Shown piece after piece: positions 6,073 through 13,354 of a stretch of 13,354 nt of DNA. Position 1 is the first letter of the stretch, and every line of letters begins with the position of its first letter. Below the pieces are notes generated by a model. That model saw only the letters and a program-made list of their open reading frames with translations, made no database searches and had not been told where the DNA came from. The position numbers and the translations under genes were made by a program. This DNA is from JALOOE01 sp964423545 (GTDB taxonomy: Bacteria; Chloroflexota; Anaerolineae; CG2-30-64-16), in NCBI GenBank assembly GCA_964423545.1, contig CAYRFV010000143.1:1-13354 (forward strand), written 5' to 3'.

Positions 6073-7893
6073 TCACCTTCTTGTCAACCCTTCCAGGCGT
6101 TCCACCAGTTCCGCCAGCACCGCAAAGGCGGCTTCAACCGGTTCGGGCGTGGTCATGTCCACCCCGGCGACTTTCAGTGCATCAATCGGATACATGGAGG
6201 CGCCGGCCTTCAGGAACCGCAGGTAGTCGCTGGCCGCGGGGGAGTCGAAGCGCTGTGCGTCGCGGCGCACGCGCTGGCACAGTGCATTGGCCGCAGAGAT
6301 GCCGGTGGCGTATTGGAAGACGTAATAGTCGACGTACAGATGCCCGAAGGTGGCCCACTCGATGCCGACGCGCGAGCGGTCCACGGCCACCTCGCCGCCA
6401 TAGCCCTCCGAGAAGAGATCCGCCATCAGCTCGATCATGTCGTCAGCGCTCATTCCCACGCCGCGTTCCTCGCGCTGATGCACCTCCAGCTCGAAGCGCG
6501 CCAGGGTGGGCATGACGAAGAAGTAGCGATGGAAGTTTGACATCGCTTCTTCGATCACCGCGATCTGAAAGGCCGGGTCCTGGACCGTCTCCAGCAAGTG
6601 GCTGCGCACCATCGCCTGGTGGAAATTCGATGCCGTCTCGGCCACGAACATGCTGTAGTCGCTGTAGAGGATCGGCTGGCTCTGCCATGCGAGATAGGAG
6701 TGCATGGAATGGCCCAGCTCGTGGGCCAGGGTGCTCATGCTGAGCATCTCATCGGTATAGCTCATCTTGATGAACGGATAGGCGCCGGGCGCTCCCGAAG
6801 AGAACGCGCCGCCCGCCTTGCCCCGGCACGGATAGACATCCACCCAACGTTGTTCCAGACAGCCCCGGCGCATGGTTGTGACGTATTCCGGCCCCAACGG
6901 AGCCAGCCCGGCACAGATCAGCTCGATCGCGCGTTCGTAGGACACAACCGGAGGGCTGTCGGTCAGCGGCGCCCAGATGTCGTAGGGTTGCAGGGTTTCG
7001 ACGCCGAGCGCGCGACGACGCACCGCCCAGTAGCGCCGCCAGGTCGGCAGGTTCCGCTTGAACACTGCGATCAGGTTGTGGAACACCTCGACCGGGATGT
7101 TGTGGCCGAACAATGCCATCTCCAGCGTCGAGACATGGCGGCGAGCGCGCATGGCGAAGACGTTGTTCTTGACCGAGGTCAGTAGATTCGAGGCGAGCGC
7201 GTTCTTGTGCGCCAGGTAGGTGTCCATGTAGCCTTCCCAGGCCGTCCGGCGCGCCTCACGATCTGGCCCCGTCAAGATCCTGTCCAGGGTGCCTTGGGTC
7301 ACCGGCAGCTTCTCTGCGCCCGCGGTTCGGGCCGCCGGAAACCTGAAGTCAGCGTCGGTCAGCATGCTGTACGTTGTCTCGACATTGGCCGCGGGCGCAG
7401 CCAGCAGACCGAGAATCTCCTCCACCTCGGCCGAACGCATGTGCGCCTGCCTGCGAAACAGGTCATCGATATAGTGGCCGAGATAGGCCAGTCTGGCGTT
7501 CTCAGCCAGCCACTGCCGCAGCGTCGCTTCGCCGATGGCAAGCAGCTCGGGGGCGAGAAACGCAACAGCGGCCAGAACCTGGCCCTGCAACCCCTGGGCG
7601 CGACCAAATCGCTTCGCCGCAGCGGCGTCGTTGGTGTCCACGGAGTATGACATCTCGGCGTACGTGTCCAACCGCTGCGATCGCCCGATCAGGTCTTGGA
7701 TTGCCTCCATGGCTTCGGCCAGGACGTCCGGGCCGGCTGCCAGCCGGTTCCGGTAGCGGGCCAGGTCATCCAGGGCGGCAGGCATCCGGTCGAACTCGGC
7801 GTCCCATGCCTCGCTGTCGGCGAAAACGCTCGGCGCGTTCCATGTGTACCTGGGATCGATTTCCCAGTGTGCGGGAATTGTTATAGGTGTCAT
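6073..7893 (-). CDS. pepF: Oligoendopeptidase F, M3 family zinc metallopeptidase
   Basis: 606 residues, the normal length for PepF. It is a cytoplasmic thimet-type zinc peptidase that cuts oligopeptides within the chain, typically those imported or released by other proteases. The N-terminal helical region (about 1-200) precedes the catalytic domain (about 205-590). The zinc site is H391-E392-L393-G394-H395, with E419 in FVAET as the third ligand; the PepF-like GHSMHSYLA and the downstream FHRYFFVMPTLARFELE and YVDYYVFQYATG follow the family pattern. No signal peptide is present. The ATG at 7893 has only a weak AGGA 8 nt upstream. It lies 48 nt after the heparinase-family gene on the same strand, without an evident promoter between, so the two are probably cotranscribed. 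Family is certain; the natural peptides are not known. Confidence 0.96.
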   Translation of the reverse strand: MTPITIPAHWEIDPRYTWNAPSVFADSEAWDAEFDRMPAALDDLARYRNRLAAGPDVLAEAMEAIQDLIGRSQRLDTYAEMSYSVDTNDAAAAKRFGRAQGLQGQVLAAVAFLAPELLAIGEATLRQWLAENARLAYLGHYIDDLFRRQAHMRSAEVEEILGLLAAPAANVETTYSMLTDADFRFPAARTAGAEKLPVTQGTLDRILTGPDREARRTAWEGYMDTYLAHKNALASNLLTSVKNNVFAMRARRHVSTLEMALFGHNIPVEVFHNLIAVFKRNLPTWRRYWAVRRRALGVETLQPYDIWAPLTDSPPVVSYERAIELICAGLAPLGPEYVTTMRRGCLEQRWVDVYPCRGKAGGAFSSGAPGAYPFIKMSYTDEMLSMSTLAHELGHSMHSYLAWQSQPILYSDYSMFVAETASNFHQAMVRSHLLETVQDPAFQIAVIEEAMSNFHRYFFVMPTLARFELEVHQREERGVGMSADDMIELMADLFSEGYGGEVAVDRSRVGIEWATFGHLYVDYYVFQYATGISAANALCQRVRRDAQRFDSPAASDYLRFLKAGASMYPIDALKVAGVDMTTPEPVEAAFAVLAELVERLEGLTRR

Positions 7894-7918
7894 ATGAGGA
7901 ATCCTATAGGGTCAGACC

Positions 7919-7949
7919 AGCTGTAGCGCTCCTGGCGCGCACTACAGCT
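7919..7949. repeat. Inverted repeat spanning the heparinase-gene stop codon
   Basis: AGCTGTAG (7919-7926) and CTACAGCT (7942-7949) are perfectly complementary across a 15-nt GC-rich loop. On the minus strand the first arm includes the heparinase stop codon (TAG, 7944-7942) and the second ends 25 nt before the pepF start. There is no T-run, so it is better read as an intercistronic stem than as a terminator. Confidence 0.5.
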
Positions 7950-9973
7950 CATTCTCGTTGAGCAGAACCGTGCGGCCATCCGCCAACAGAACCTGAATCT
8001 CAGTGGATGCCGTTGCGCTGGAGGCGTTCACGGCAGCCACAGGGCAGGCCTCGCCGGGCCGCACGGGAAAGAGCAGCGTGACAAGCCGCGCCGGGCCGAC
8101 CACGGTCCACTCGTAGATTGCCGTTGGCGTCGGCGCGAAGTCACCCTGCTGGTGGTTCTTGATCGCTCTCCAGCCCTGGAATTCAGGGGTCTCCTCTCCA
8201 TGGGCCACGCGGACGCTCAGGCTTCCCGGCCGGGCGGTCGGCAGGATCGTGAGATTCGGTTGGTCGGGATCCACGCTGCGCACCGCCAGCCCGTCGGTTT
8301 CGACGCTGTTCGCGTTGAGGTGCCACAAGAACTGGTAGGTGTGCGGGGCGGCGTCGCTGGGGATCAGGCGGTCGATGACGATGGCGCATGGGCCAGGGAG
8401 AGGGTTGCTCTGCTTCAAGAAGATCACGGTGCGGCGATGCGCCGCCATGCGTGCTGCGTCCGGCCCGTAGCCCTCGTCGTAGACCCCGGCGGCCACATCA
8501 TGGGTCGGCGTGATGCGCAGGCTGCCATCGGAAGGGATCGACACATCGAAACGCTCGCGACTGAAGGCCAGCCGGCGGTTCTGGTCCTCGCCGTCGACGC
8601 GAACGGTGTTGTGCGCCCGCGTCGAAAGCACGTAACGCCGCATTTCCGATGCATCGTAGGCGTAGTTGCCGCCCTCTGTGAGCAGGAGACGGCCGTACGC
8701 GTGGAGCAACAAGCTCAGCTTGTCCTCGTGCTGGTGACCATAGCCGAAGTGCCCGGCGTCGAGCAACGCCCAGACGGCGTCAGGCGCCCAGCCGGTGCGC
8801 ATCACGTAGTAGCCCGCGTACGGGAAGGCCAGCGAGGCCTCCGGTGGCGGNNNNNNNNNNCGACTGGGCAGGCGGCCGGCCCTGCGCACCCTTCGTGCGC
8901 GCCCACAGGAAATCGGCGCGAGCGGGATAGTCGGCCACTGCGCTCTTCATGAGCCCGGCGACTTCGTGCCAGCCGCCGTCGTTGAGGTCAGGCAGGCGGC
9001 CGTCGGGCATCATCATCAGCACGTTGACGGCGTGCATGCGCTCCATGCTGGTGCGAAAGGCGGCAGGAATCGGCTCGTCGTAGGCCTGGCACACGTCGAT
9101 CAACCACTGGTAGTTGTTGATGTCCACCTGGTGATAGCCGGTCGAGAGCTCTACCTGCCAGCCGTCTGGATAGATCTGCGCGTCGAGCTCCGCCACCATG
9201 CGGTCGAACGCGTACGCCTTCCAGGCCGCGGCATCGCGAAACTGCGGGTAGAGGATGCCGATCTGCGCCAGGCCGTTCATCTCCATGATCAGCCAATTGC
9301 CGGTGCGGTGGAAGTTGCGCAGCCGCCAGCCGTGCTCCCACACCGATTTGTACCAGTCAACCAGTACGTCGTCTGTGAAATGCGGCGACCGCAAGAAGCT
9401 GTGCAGAGCCCACTGCCACACACCGCCCATGCGGATGCCCGCCTCGATGGTGCGCCAGCAGAGGGTGGCGCCGCCGTCAGCGTTCTCCGGGACGATCGCC
9501 TGGCGCACCCAGCTTCTGAAGAAGCGGACGAAGGCCGCGGCGAAACGTTCGTCGCCGGTCGCGCGATAACGCTCGGCCAGGATGCCCCATTCAGAATGGC
9601 GGCTGAGCTGCCACGTCCACTCCTTGTACTGGTTGAAAGTCGGGTTGATGAACCAATCGACCTCCCCCACAAAACGGTGCGGCGTGCTGCAGGAGATCAA
9701 TTCGCCGGAGAGAATGCGCTCCGCGGCCTGCTCAGCGGGTTCTCCTTCTTTCATGAAGTGCGTCCCGCGAAACTCGCGTTCGATGCGCAAGAAGCATTCT
9801 GGCCGCAGGGTGCGGCGCACTTCGGCCGCGAACAGCCAGCGCGCGAGTGCGTAGTCTCCGTGCGCTGCTGCCTCAGGGATGCCTTCCAGCCCGGGCCGAG
9901 TCGTGTCGATCTTGGCGAAGAATTCGGCGTCGCTCAACCGTGGGCCGATCAATGGGGTCGTCGGTGTCGTCAT
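7942..9973 (-). CDS. Heparinase II/III family polysaccharide/oligosaccharide lyase (interrupted by an assembly gap)
   Basis: Lyase of the heparinase II/III type, a family that cleaves uronic-acid-containing glycans by beta-elimination. The N-terminal 371 residues form the alpha-helical toroid: RWLFAAEVRRTLRPECF, FFRSWVRQAI, TGNWLIMEMNG with N226, and ELSTGYHQVD with Y280-H281, placed like the catalytic Asn and Tyr of the family. The C-terminal 302 residues form the beta-rich domain: FPYAGYYVMRTGW, then GHQHEDKLS (8722-8736, the likely catalytic His), LTEGGNYAYD and RAHNTVRVDGEDQNR. Known residues total 673, normal for the family. Both flanks of the ten Ns end in complete codons, so the frame change at the gap comes from an arbitrary N count; the gene is probably intact. 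The ATG at 9973 is preferred: the extension to 10147 is not protein-like. AAGGA lies 11 nt upstream. There is no signal peptide, suggesting action on imported oligosaccharides; the exact substrate is unknown. Confidence 0.9.
8851..8860. other. Assembly gap (ten Ns) inside the heparinase-family gene
   Basis: Ten undetermined bases join two contigs. The last known codon on one side is 8863-8861 (Ser) and the first on the other is 8850-8848 (Pro), so a true gap length divisible by three restores one frame. The flanking peptides, RPPAQS and PPPEAS, are similar and both are followed or expected to be followed by FPYAG, so the real missing length may be very short. Confidence 0.95.
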
Positions 9974-10050
9974 ACTGGTTCTGGTCCTTAGCCTTCGGGG
10001 ATGGTAATGACAGATAGGCTTGTTGAAAACTTCGTGTCGTTCGCCGGTGG

Positions 10051-10104
10051 GTCGGGCGTTCTGGTGATTCACGGGTTGCCGGTATCCAAGTGACTCCGCC
10101 CGAC
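10051..10104. repeat. Inverted repeat upstream of the heparinase-family gene
   Basis: GTCGGGCG (10051-10058) and CGCCCGAC (10097-10104) are perfect complements separated by 38 nt; inside, GATTCAC and GTGACTC can form a further near-complementary stem. It lies in the 242-nt gap between recN and the heparinase gene, so on the minus strand it would sit downstream of recN and upstream of the lyase start. It could be a recN terminator-like structure, a leader element or an operator. Confidence 0.4.
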
Positions 10105-10215
10105 GATTACTGCGGGTCCAGGCCGCGGCTGATGCCAGCGCGCGCATCCGATACGGTTCTCTATCCCCGGCGCGTCGACAAGCCTGGGAAGACGCGGGGT
10201 CTGTGCTTCGGTAGG

Positions 10216-12060
10216 CTATGTCGTGCGCTTCACCTCCGACACTTCGGCCATCATCTCGATGATGCTGGTCCGGCCCGATTCGGTATCGGCTCCCATCATG
10301 CGCGCCAGCTCGACCACCCGCTCGTCACCGGCGAGCGCATGCACCTGCGTGATTGTGCGCTCGCCGGCTACCTGCTTCGCCACATGGTAGTGCACGTCGC
10401 CGTAGGCGGCAAGCTGCGGCAGGTGGGTGATGCAAAGCACCTGGTGGCCGGCGATGGTTGATGGGTGTGAGGGTGGGGTGGGACGGCGCTCCGCGTTTCC
10501 CGCCTCGCGCCCCTCGATGGCCGATGCCTGATCCCGGGTGAGTCCCCACAGTTTGCGCCCGACCGTTGCGCCGACGCGGCCGCCAATCCCCTGGTCGATC
10601 TCATCGAAGATCAGTGTTGGGGTCTCATCGGCGCGGCCGAGGACGGTCTTGAGCGCCAACATCAGCCGCGAGGTTTCGCCGCCCGATGCAACCTTCGCCA
10701 GCGGTCGCAGCGGCTCGCCTGGGTTGGCTGACACGAGGAAGACGACGTCGTCCAGGCCGTGGCTGTCGAACGCATAGCGGCCTGGCTGCTCGCCGGTCGC
10801 GGCCGCAGCCGCCGCATCGACGATCGCGCCGTTCGGATCGCGCGTCCAGGCGATCTGAACGCCGAAGCGCGCCCGCGCCATTTGCAGATCAGCCAGCTCC
10901 CCCTCGATCGCTCGTGCGATCCGCTCGCCTGCCGCGCGTCGCGCGGCAGACAACGCCGCACCCAGACCGCCCAGGCGCGCGAGCAGTTCGGCTTCCTCCG
11001 CCTCCAGCGCTTCGATGCGCTCACCTGCGTGGCTGATCGTCTCGAGCTCCGCGGCGGCGCGCTCGCCGTAAGCCAATACATCGGGGATCGTGTCGCCGTA
11101 TTTGCGCTGCAGGGTGTGGATGAGGTGCAGCCGTTCCTCAACCTGCGCCAGTCGCCGCGGGTTGAACTCGATCTCCTCCCCGTAGCGGCCCAGCTCGCGG
11201 GCCAGGTCATCGAGAAGCGCCTCCGCCTGCTCAAGCTGCTCGGCCAGGGGTGCGACGTCCGGATCGATGCGCGCCAGCCGACCGAGCGCCTGCTCGATGC
11301 CGCCGATCGCGTCGAGGACTGCCATCTGCTCCCCGTCGCTCTCTTGCAGCAGCCGCAACGCCTCGGCGCTGAACTGCGCCAACTGCTCGGCGTTCGCCAG
11401 GCGACGGCGTTCGGCGTCCAGCTCCTCCGGCTCTCCTTCCTGGAGCCTGGCCGCCCGGATTTCCTGCACCTGGTAGGCGAGGAGGTCGATGCGGCGGGCG
11501 CGCTCGCGCTCGTCCTGACGCAGGCTCTCCAACTCGCGGCGCAGGCTGCGGATGCGCCGCGCCAGATCGGCGACCTCCGCGACCTGCGACTGGATGCCGG
11601 CGTAGCGGTCGAGCAGCCCCACATGCTCGCGCTCGCGCAGCAACGACAGGTGCTCGCCCTGGCCATGGACATCGATGAGCAAGCCGCCGATCTCGGCCAG
11701 CAGCCCGCTGTTGACGGCGCGACCGTTGACGCGCGCGACCGATCGGCCATTGGCGCGCACCTCGCGCGCCAGGGTCAGCAGATCGGGGGCATCCCCTTCC
11801 AGGCTGTTCTCGGCCAGCAAGGGCGCCAGCCGCGCGGCAGCCGAGGGCGAGAGCTGGAATACACCCTCGACCTCGGTGCGCGCAGCGCCTGCGCGCACCA
11901 CTTCCTGCGAGGCCCGATCGCCCAGCAGCAAGTTCACAGCATCGATGATGATCGACTTACCCGCGCCCGTCTCCCCCGTCAACACGCAGAAGCCGGGGCC
12001 GAAGGTCATGGCGAGCGCGTCGATGATGGCCAGATCGCGGATGCGGAGTTCAGCTAACAT
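10216..12060 (-). CDS. recN: DNA repair protein RecN
   Basis: SMC-like ATPase acting early in double-strand break repair, where it holds or tethers DNA ends before recombination. 614 residues, longer than the usual 550-580. The start MLAELRIRDLAIIDAL is typical; Walker A is GETGAGKS (29-36), followed by a coiled-coil arm (about 160-370) rich in Glu, Arg and Leu. The C-terminal ATPase half has the signature SGGE (459-462, in VASGGETSR), Walker B LIFDEID with D486-E487, and CITHLPQ carrying the switch histidine. Between LWGL (504-507) and HQVLCITH (539 onward) there is a segment of about 27 extra residues (about 512-538, rich in Pro, Ser, Glu and Arg) where relatives have only a few. No strong Shine-Dalgarno is seen before the ATG at 12060. 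It lies 89 nt downstream of the MFS gene; no clear LexA box was recognised. Confidence 0.97.
   Translation of the reverse strand: MLAELRIRDLAIIDALAMTFGPGFCVLTGETGAGKSIIIDAVNLLLGDRASQEVVRAGAARTEVEGVFQLSPSAAARLAPLLAENSLEGDAPDLLTLAREVRANGRSVARVNGRAVNSGLLAEIGGLLIDVHGQGEHLSLLREREHVGLLDRYAGIQSQVAEVADLARRIRSLRRELESLRQDERERARRIDLLAYQVQEIRAARLQEGEPEELDAERRRLANAEQLAQFSAEALRLLQESDGEQMAVLDAIGGIEQALGRLARIDPDVAPLAEQLEQAEALLDDLARELGRYGEEIEFNPRRLAQVEERLHLIHTLQRKYGDTIPDVLAYGERAAAELETISHAGERIEALEAEEAELLARLGGLGAALSAARRAAGERIARAIEGELADLQMARARFGVQIAWTRDPNGAIVDAAAAAATGEQPGRYAFDSHGLDDVVFLVSANPGEPLRPLAKVASGGETSRLMLALKTVLGRADETPTLIFDEIDQGIGGRVGATVGRKLWGLTRDQASAIEGREAGNAERRPTPPSHPSTIAGHQVLCITHLPQLAAYGDVHYHVAKQVAGERTITQVHALAGDERVVELARMMGADTESGRTSIIEMMAEVSEVKRTT
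10463..10482 (+). other. G-quadruplex motif on the template strand of recN
   Basis: The plus strand carries GGG-TGTGA-GGG-T-GGGG-T-GGG (10463-10482), which fits the canonical pattern of four G3+ runs with loops of 5, 1 and 1 nt. Because recN is transcribed from the minus strand as coding strand, this is the template strand. It lies wholly within the extra segment of RecN. Confidence 0.65.
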
Positions 12061-12149
12061 GCGTTGCTCTGGGTGATACAGGCTACAAAAGCGGCAGACC
12101 GACGAGGTCCGAGCGCGCCGTTCGAAGCTCCGTGCTGTCAGCCCGTCGT

Positions 12150-13354
12150 TTAGCCTTCCAGCCGGCGCACCTGTGGGATGAAGACGATCATGAACAAGGC
12201 GAAGGCCAGAGTGATCCCTGCGCCTAACAGCACCGCGAAGGTCAAGCCGTAGGCCTGCGCCAACACGCCGGCCAGCAGCGAGCCGAACGGCATCGTGCCG
12301 AAGAACATGAGTGAGTAGACGCTCATGACCCGGCCGCGCAGCTGGTCGGGGATGATCATCTGCACCAGGGTGTTGCTGGTCGTGTTCTGGATGATGAACC
12401 CGAAGCCGACGGCTACCAGCAGGATCAGCGACAGGGCGAAGTTCGATGAGAGAGCAAAACCCATCAGAGCCAGGGGAAAGAGCAAGCTGCCGGCGGTCAG
12501 CTGCAAGCCCTTGCGGCGAGAGCGTGTCAGGCTGGCGACCGTCAACGACCCGCTCAGCGCGCCGATTCCGACCGCTGCACTGAGCGCGCCGAGGCCGGTC
12601 TCACCGACGTGCAGTTTGTCCACGGCATAGGCCGGCATCAACACTGCGTAGGACATGCCGAAGATCGACGTCACGGCAGCGAGCATGACCAGGACGCGAA
12701 CGGTCTGAGTGTCCCAGACATAGCGTAGCCCATCGCTGATCTCTTCGGTAAAGCGTCGCGTGCGCGGCGGCTTGGCTGCTTCGTTGAGGCGCATCCCCCA
12801 GAGGGCCACCAGGGTGGCGATGTAGCTGAAGCCATTGAGGGCGAAGCACCACATCGCGCCCACCGCTCCCAGGATCACCCCACCGATCGCGGGACCTGCC
12901 ACGCGACCCAGATTGAACATGGTCGAGTTGAGCGCAATCGCATTCTGGAGATCGCGGCGATCGTCTACCAGCTCTACGGTGAGCGCCAGGCGCGCGGGCG
13001 CCTCAAACGCATTGATGACTCCGAACAGGGCGGCGATGGCAGCAATGTGCCAGACCTGCAACGCCTTCGAGGCCGTGAGCAGCGCCAGGAGGAAGGCGCA
13101 TGCCATGGCGCAGGACTGCGTTGCAAGCATCAGGCGTCGTTTGGAGCGACGGTCGGCGATGGCGCCGGCCGGCAGCATCAGGAACAGAGTCGGGATCGAG
13201 CCGGCAAAGGAAATCGTCCCCAGCGCCAGCCTGGAGCCGGTCAGCTCGTAGACAAGCCAGCCCTGCGCTACGCTCTGCATCCACATCCCCATCAGGGAGA
13301 GCATTTGGCCGATGAACCAGCGCCGATAGTTGGGGTAGTGCAGCGCGCTGAACG
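12150..13354 (-). CDS. Major facilitator superfamily transporter (MFS_3/EntS-like), N-terminus beyond right edge
   Basis: 400 residues are visible, and the frame stays open to the right edge; the first residues in view (FSALHYPNYRRWFIGQMLSL) match the cytoplasmic N-terminus and first helix of MFS_3 proteins, so only a few residues are missing. The ATG at 13304 is internal to helix 1 and is not the start. Further markers are SVAQGWLVYELTGS, the helix 2-3 loop AGAIADRRSKRR (MFS motif A), NAFEAPAR, LGRVAGPAIGGV and, in the second half, IPDQLRGRVMSVYSLMFFG. Hydrophobic segments are consistent with 12 membrane helices. This group contains exporters of siderophores, macrolides and other small molecules, driven by the proton gradient; the substrate here cannot be told. 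It is upstream of recN on the same strand by 89 nt, but the two have no evident functional link. Confidence 0.94.
   Translation of the reverse strand, partial: FSALHYPNYRRWFIGQMLSLMGMWMQSVAQGWLVYELTGSRLALGTISFAGSIPTLFLMLPAGAIADRRSKRRLMLATQSCAMACAFLLALLTASKALQVWHIAAIAALFGVINAFEAPARLALTVELVDDRRDLQNAIALNSTMFNLGRVAGPAIGGVILGAVGAMWCFALNGFSYIATLVALWGMRLNEAAKPPRTRRFTEEISDGLRYVWDTQTVRVLVMLAAVTSIFGMSYAVLMPAYAVDKLHVGETGLGALSAAVGIGALSGSLTVASLTRSRRKGLQLTAGSLLFPLALMGFALSSNFALSLILLVAVGFGFIIQNTTSNTLVQMIIPDQLRGRVMSVYSLMFFGTMPFGSLLAGVLAQAYGLTFAVLLGAGITLAFALFMIVFIPQVRRLEG

Noticed and set aside
8780..8889. Real frameshift or pseudogene in the lyase
   Set aside because: The frame changes exactly at ten Ns whose number is conventional; both sides have intact coding sequence and normal total length.
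9974..10147. N-terminal extension of the lyase to an upstream ATG at 10147
   Set aside because: The extra 58 residues are Arg/His/Asn-rich and unlike the family; MTTPTTPLIGP at 9973 starts where the conserved domain begins and has AAGGA upstream.
10759..12057. 432-codon plus-strand open frame opposite recN
   Set aside because: The opposite strand encodes unmistakable RecN; this is a complementary-frame artefact.
12150..13304. MFS gene starting at the ATG at 13304
   Set aside because: The frame is open upstream and encodes typical MFS N-terminal residues (NYRRWFIGQ), so the true start is beyond the right edge.
1..13354. CRISPR arrays, tRNA/rRNA genes, insertion sequences, prophage or defence genes
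   Set aside because: Read for on both strands; no regularly spaced repeats, cloverleaf sequence, transposase motif or known defence domain was seen.

Overview
The window is GC-rich, tightly packed bacterial DNA with canonical Shine-Dalgarno sites and at least one textbook sigma-70 promoter. The gene set (a DUF2207 membrane protein with a glycine-rich tail, a YdjI-type SPFH protein, double-YccF protein, PepF-type M3 peptidase, an intracellular-looking heparinase II/III protein) and the style of the proteins suggest a Chloroflexota bacterium (Anaerolineae/Caldilineae-like). That placement is an inference from general familiarity, not from a marker gene. A run of ten Ns at 8851-8860 marks a scaffold gap, so the source is probably a draft or metagenome assembly.

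Layout. (1) 1-570, minus: N-terminal 190 residues of a cytochrome P450 running off the left edge, driven by a near-perfect promoter at 610-638. (2) 571-922: divergent promoter region. (3) 923-5716, plus: five collinear genes: secreted/membrane DUF2207 protein; two-TM protein with winged-helix-like region and C-terminal zinc ribbon; double YccF membrane protein; an unrecognised all-helical soluble protein; and a YdjI-type SPFH protein fused to an excisionase/MerR-like HTH. A 15-bp-stem intrinsic terminator at 5745-5789 closes the set. (4) 6073-13354, minus: four collinear genes read right to left: MFS transporter (entering from the right edge), recN, heparinase II/III-family lyase (broken only by the N gap) and oligoendopeptidase F. 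The two blocks converge on 5717-6072.

How they work together. The plus-strand block looks like one membrane-associated functional module: three membrane proteins, a helical partner and an SPFH scaffold. Relatives of the SPFH protein sit with PspA in the Bacillus subtilis ydjFGHI membrane-stress locus, so an envelope-maintenance role is a reasonable but unproven inference; no PspA is encoded here. The minus-strand block is more mixed: recN is housekeeping SOS/double-strand-break repair, whereas the heparinase-type lyase and PepF (48 nt apart) look like cytoplasmic degradation of imported oligosaccharides and peptides.

The points most worth a second look are the five-gene membrane module, the SPFH-HTH fusion, an approximately 27-residue extra segment in RecN that carries a G-quadruplex motif on the template strand, and several strong inverted repeats between genes. 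I see no tRNA, rRNA, CRISPR array, transposase or prophage gene.
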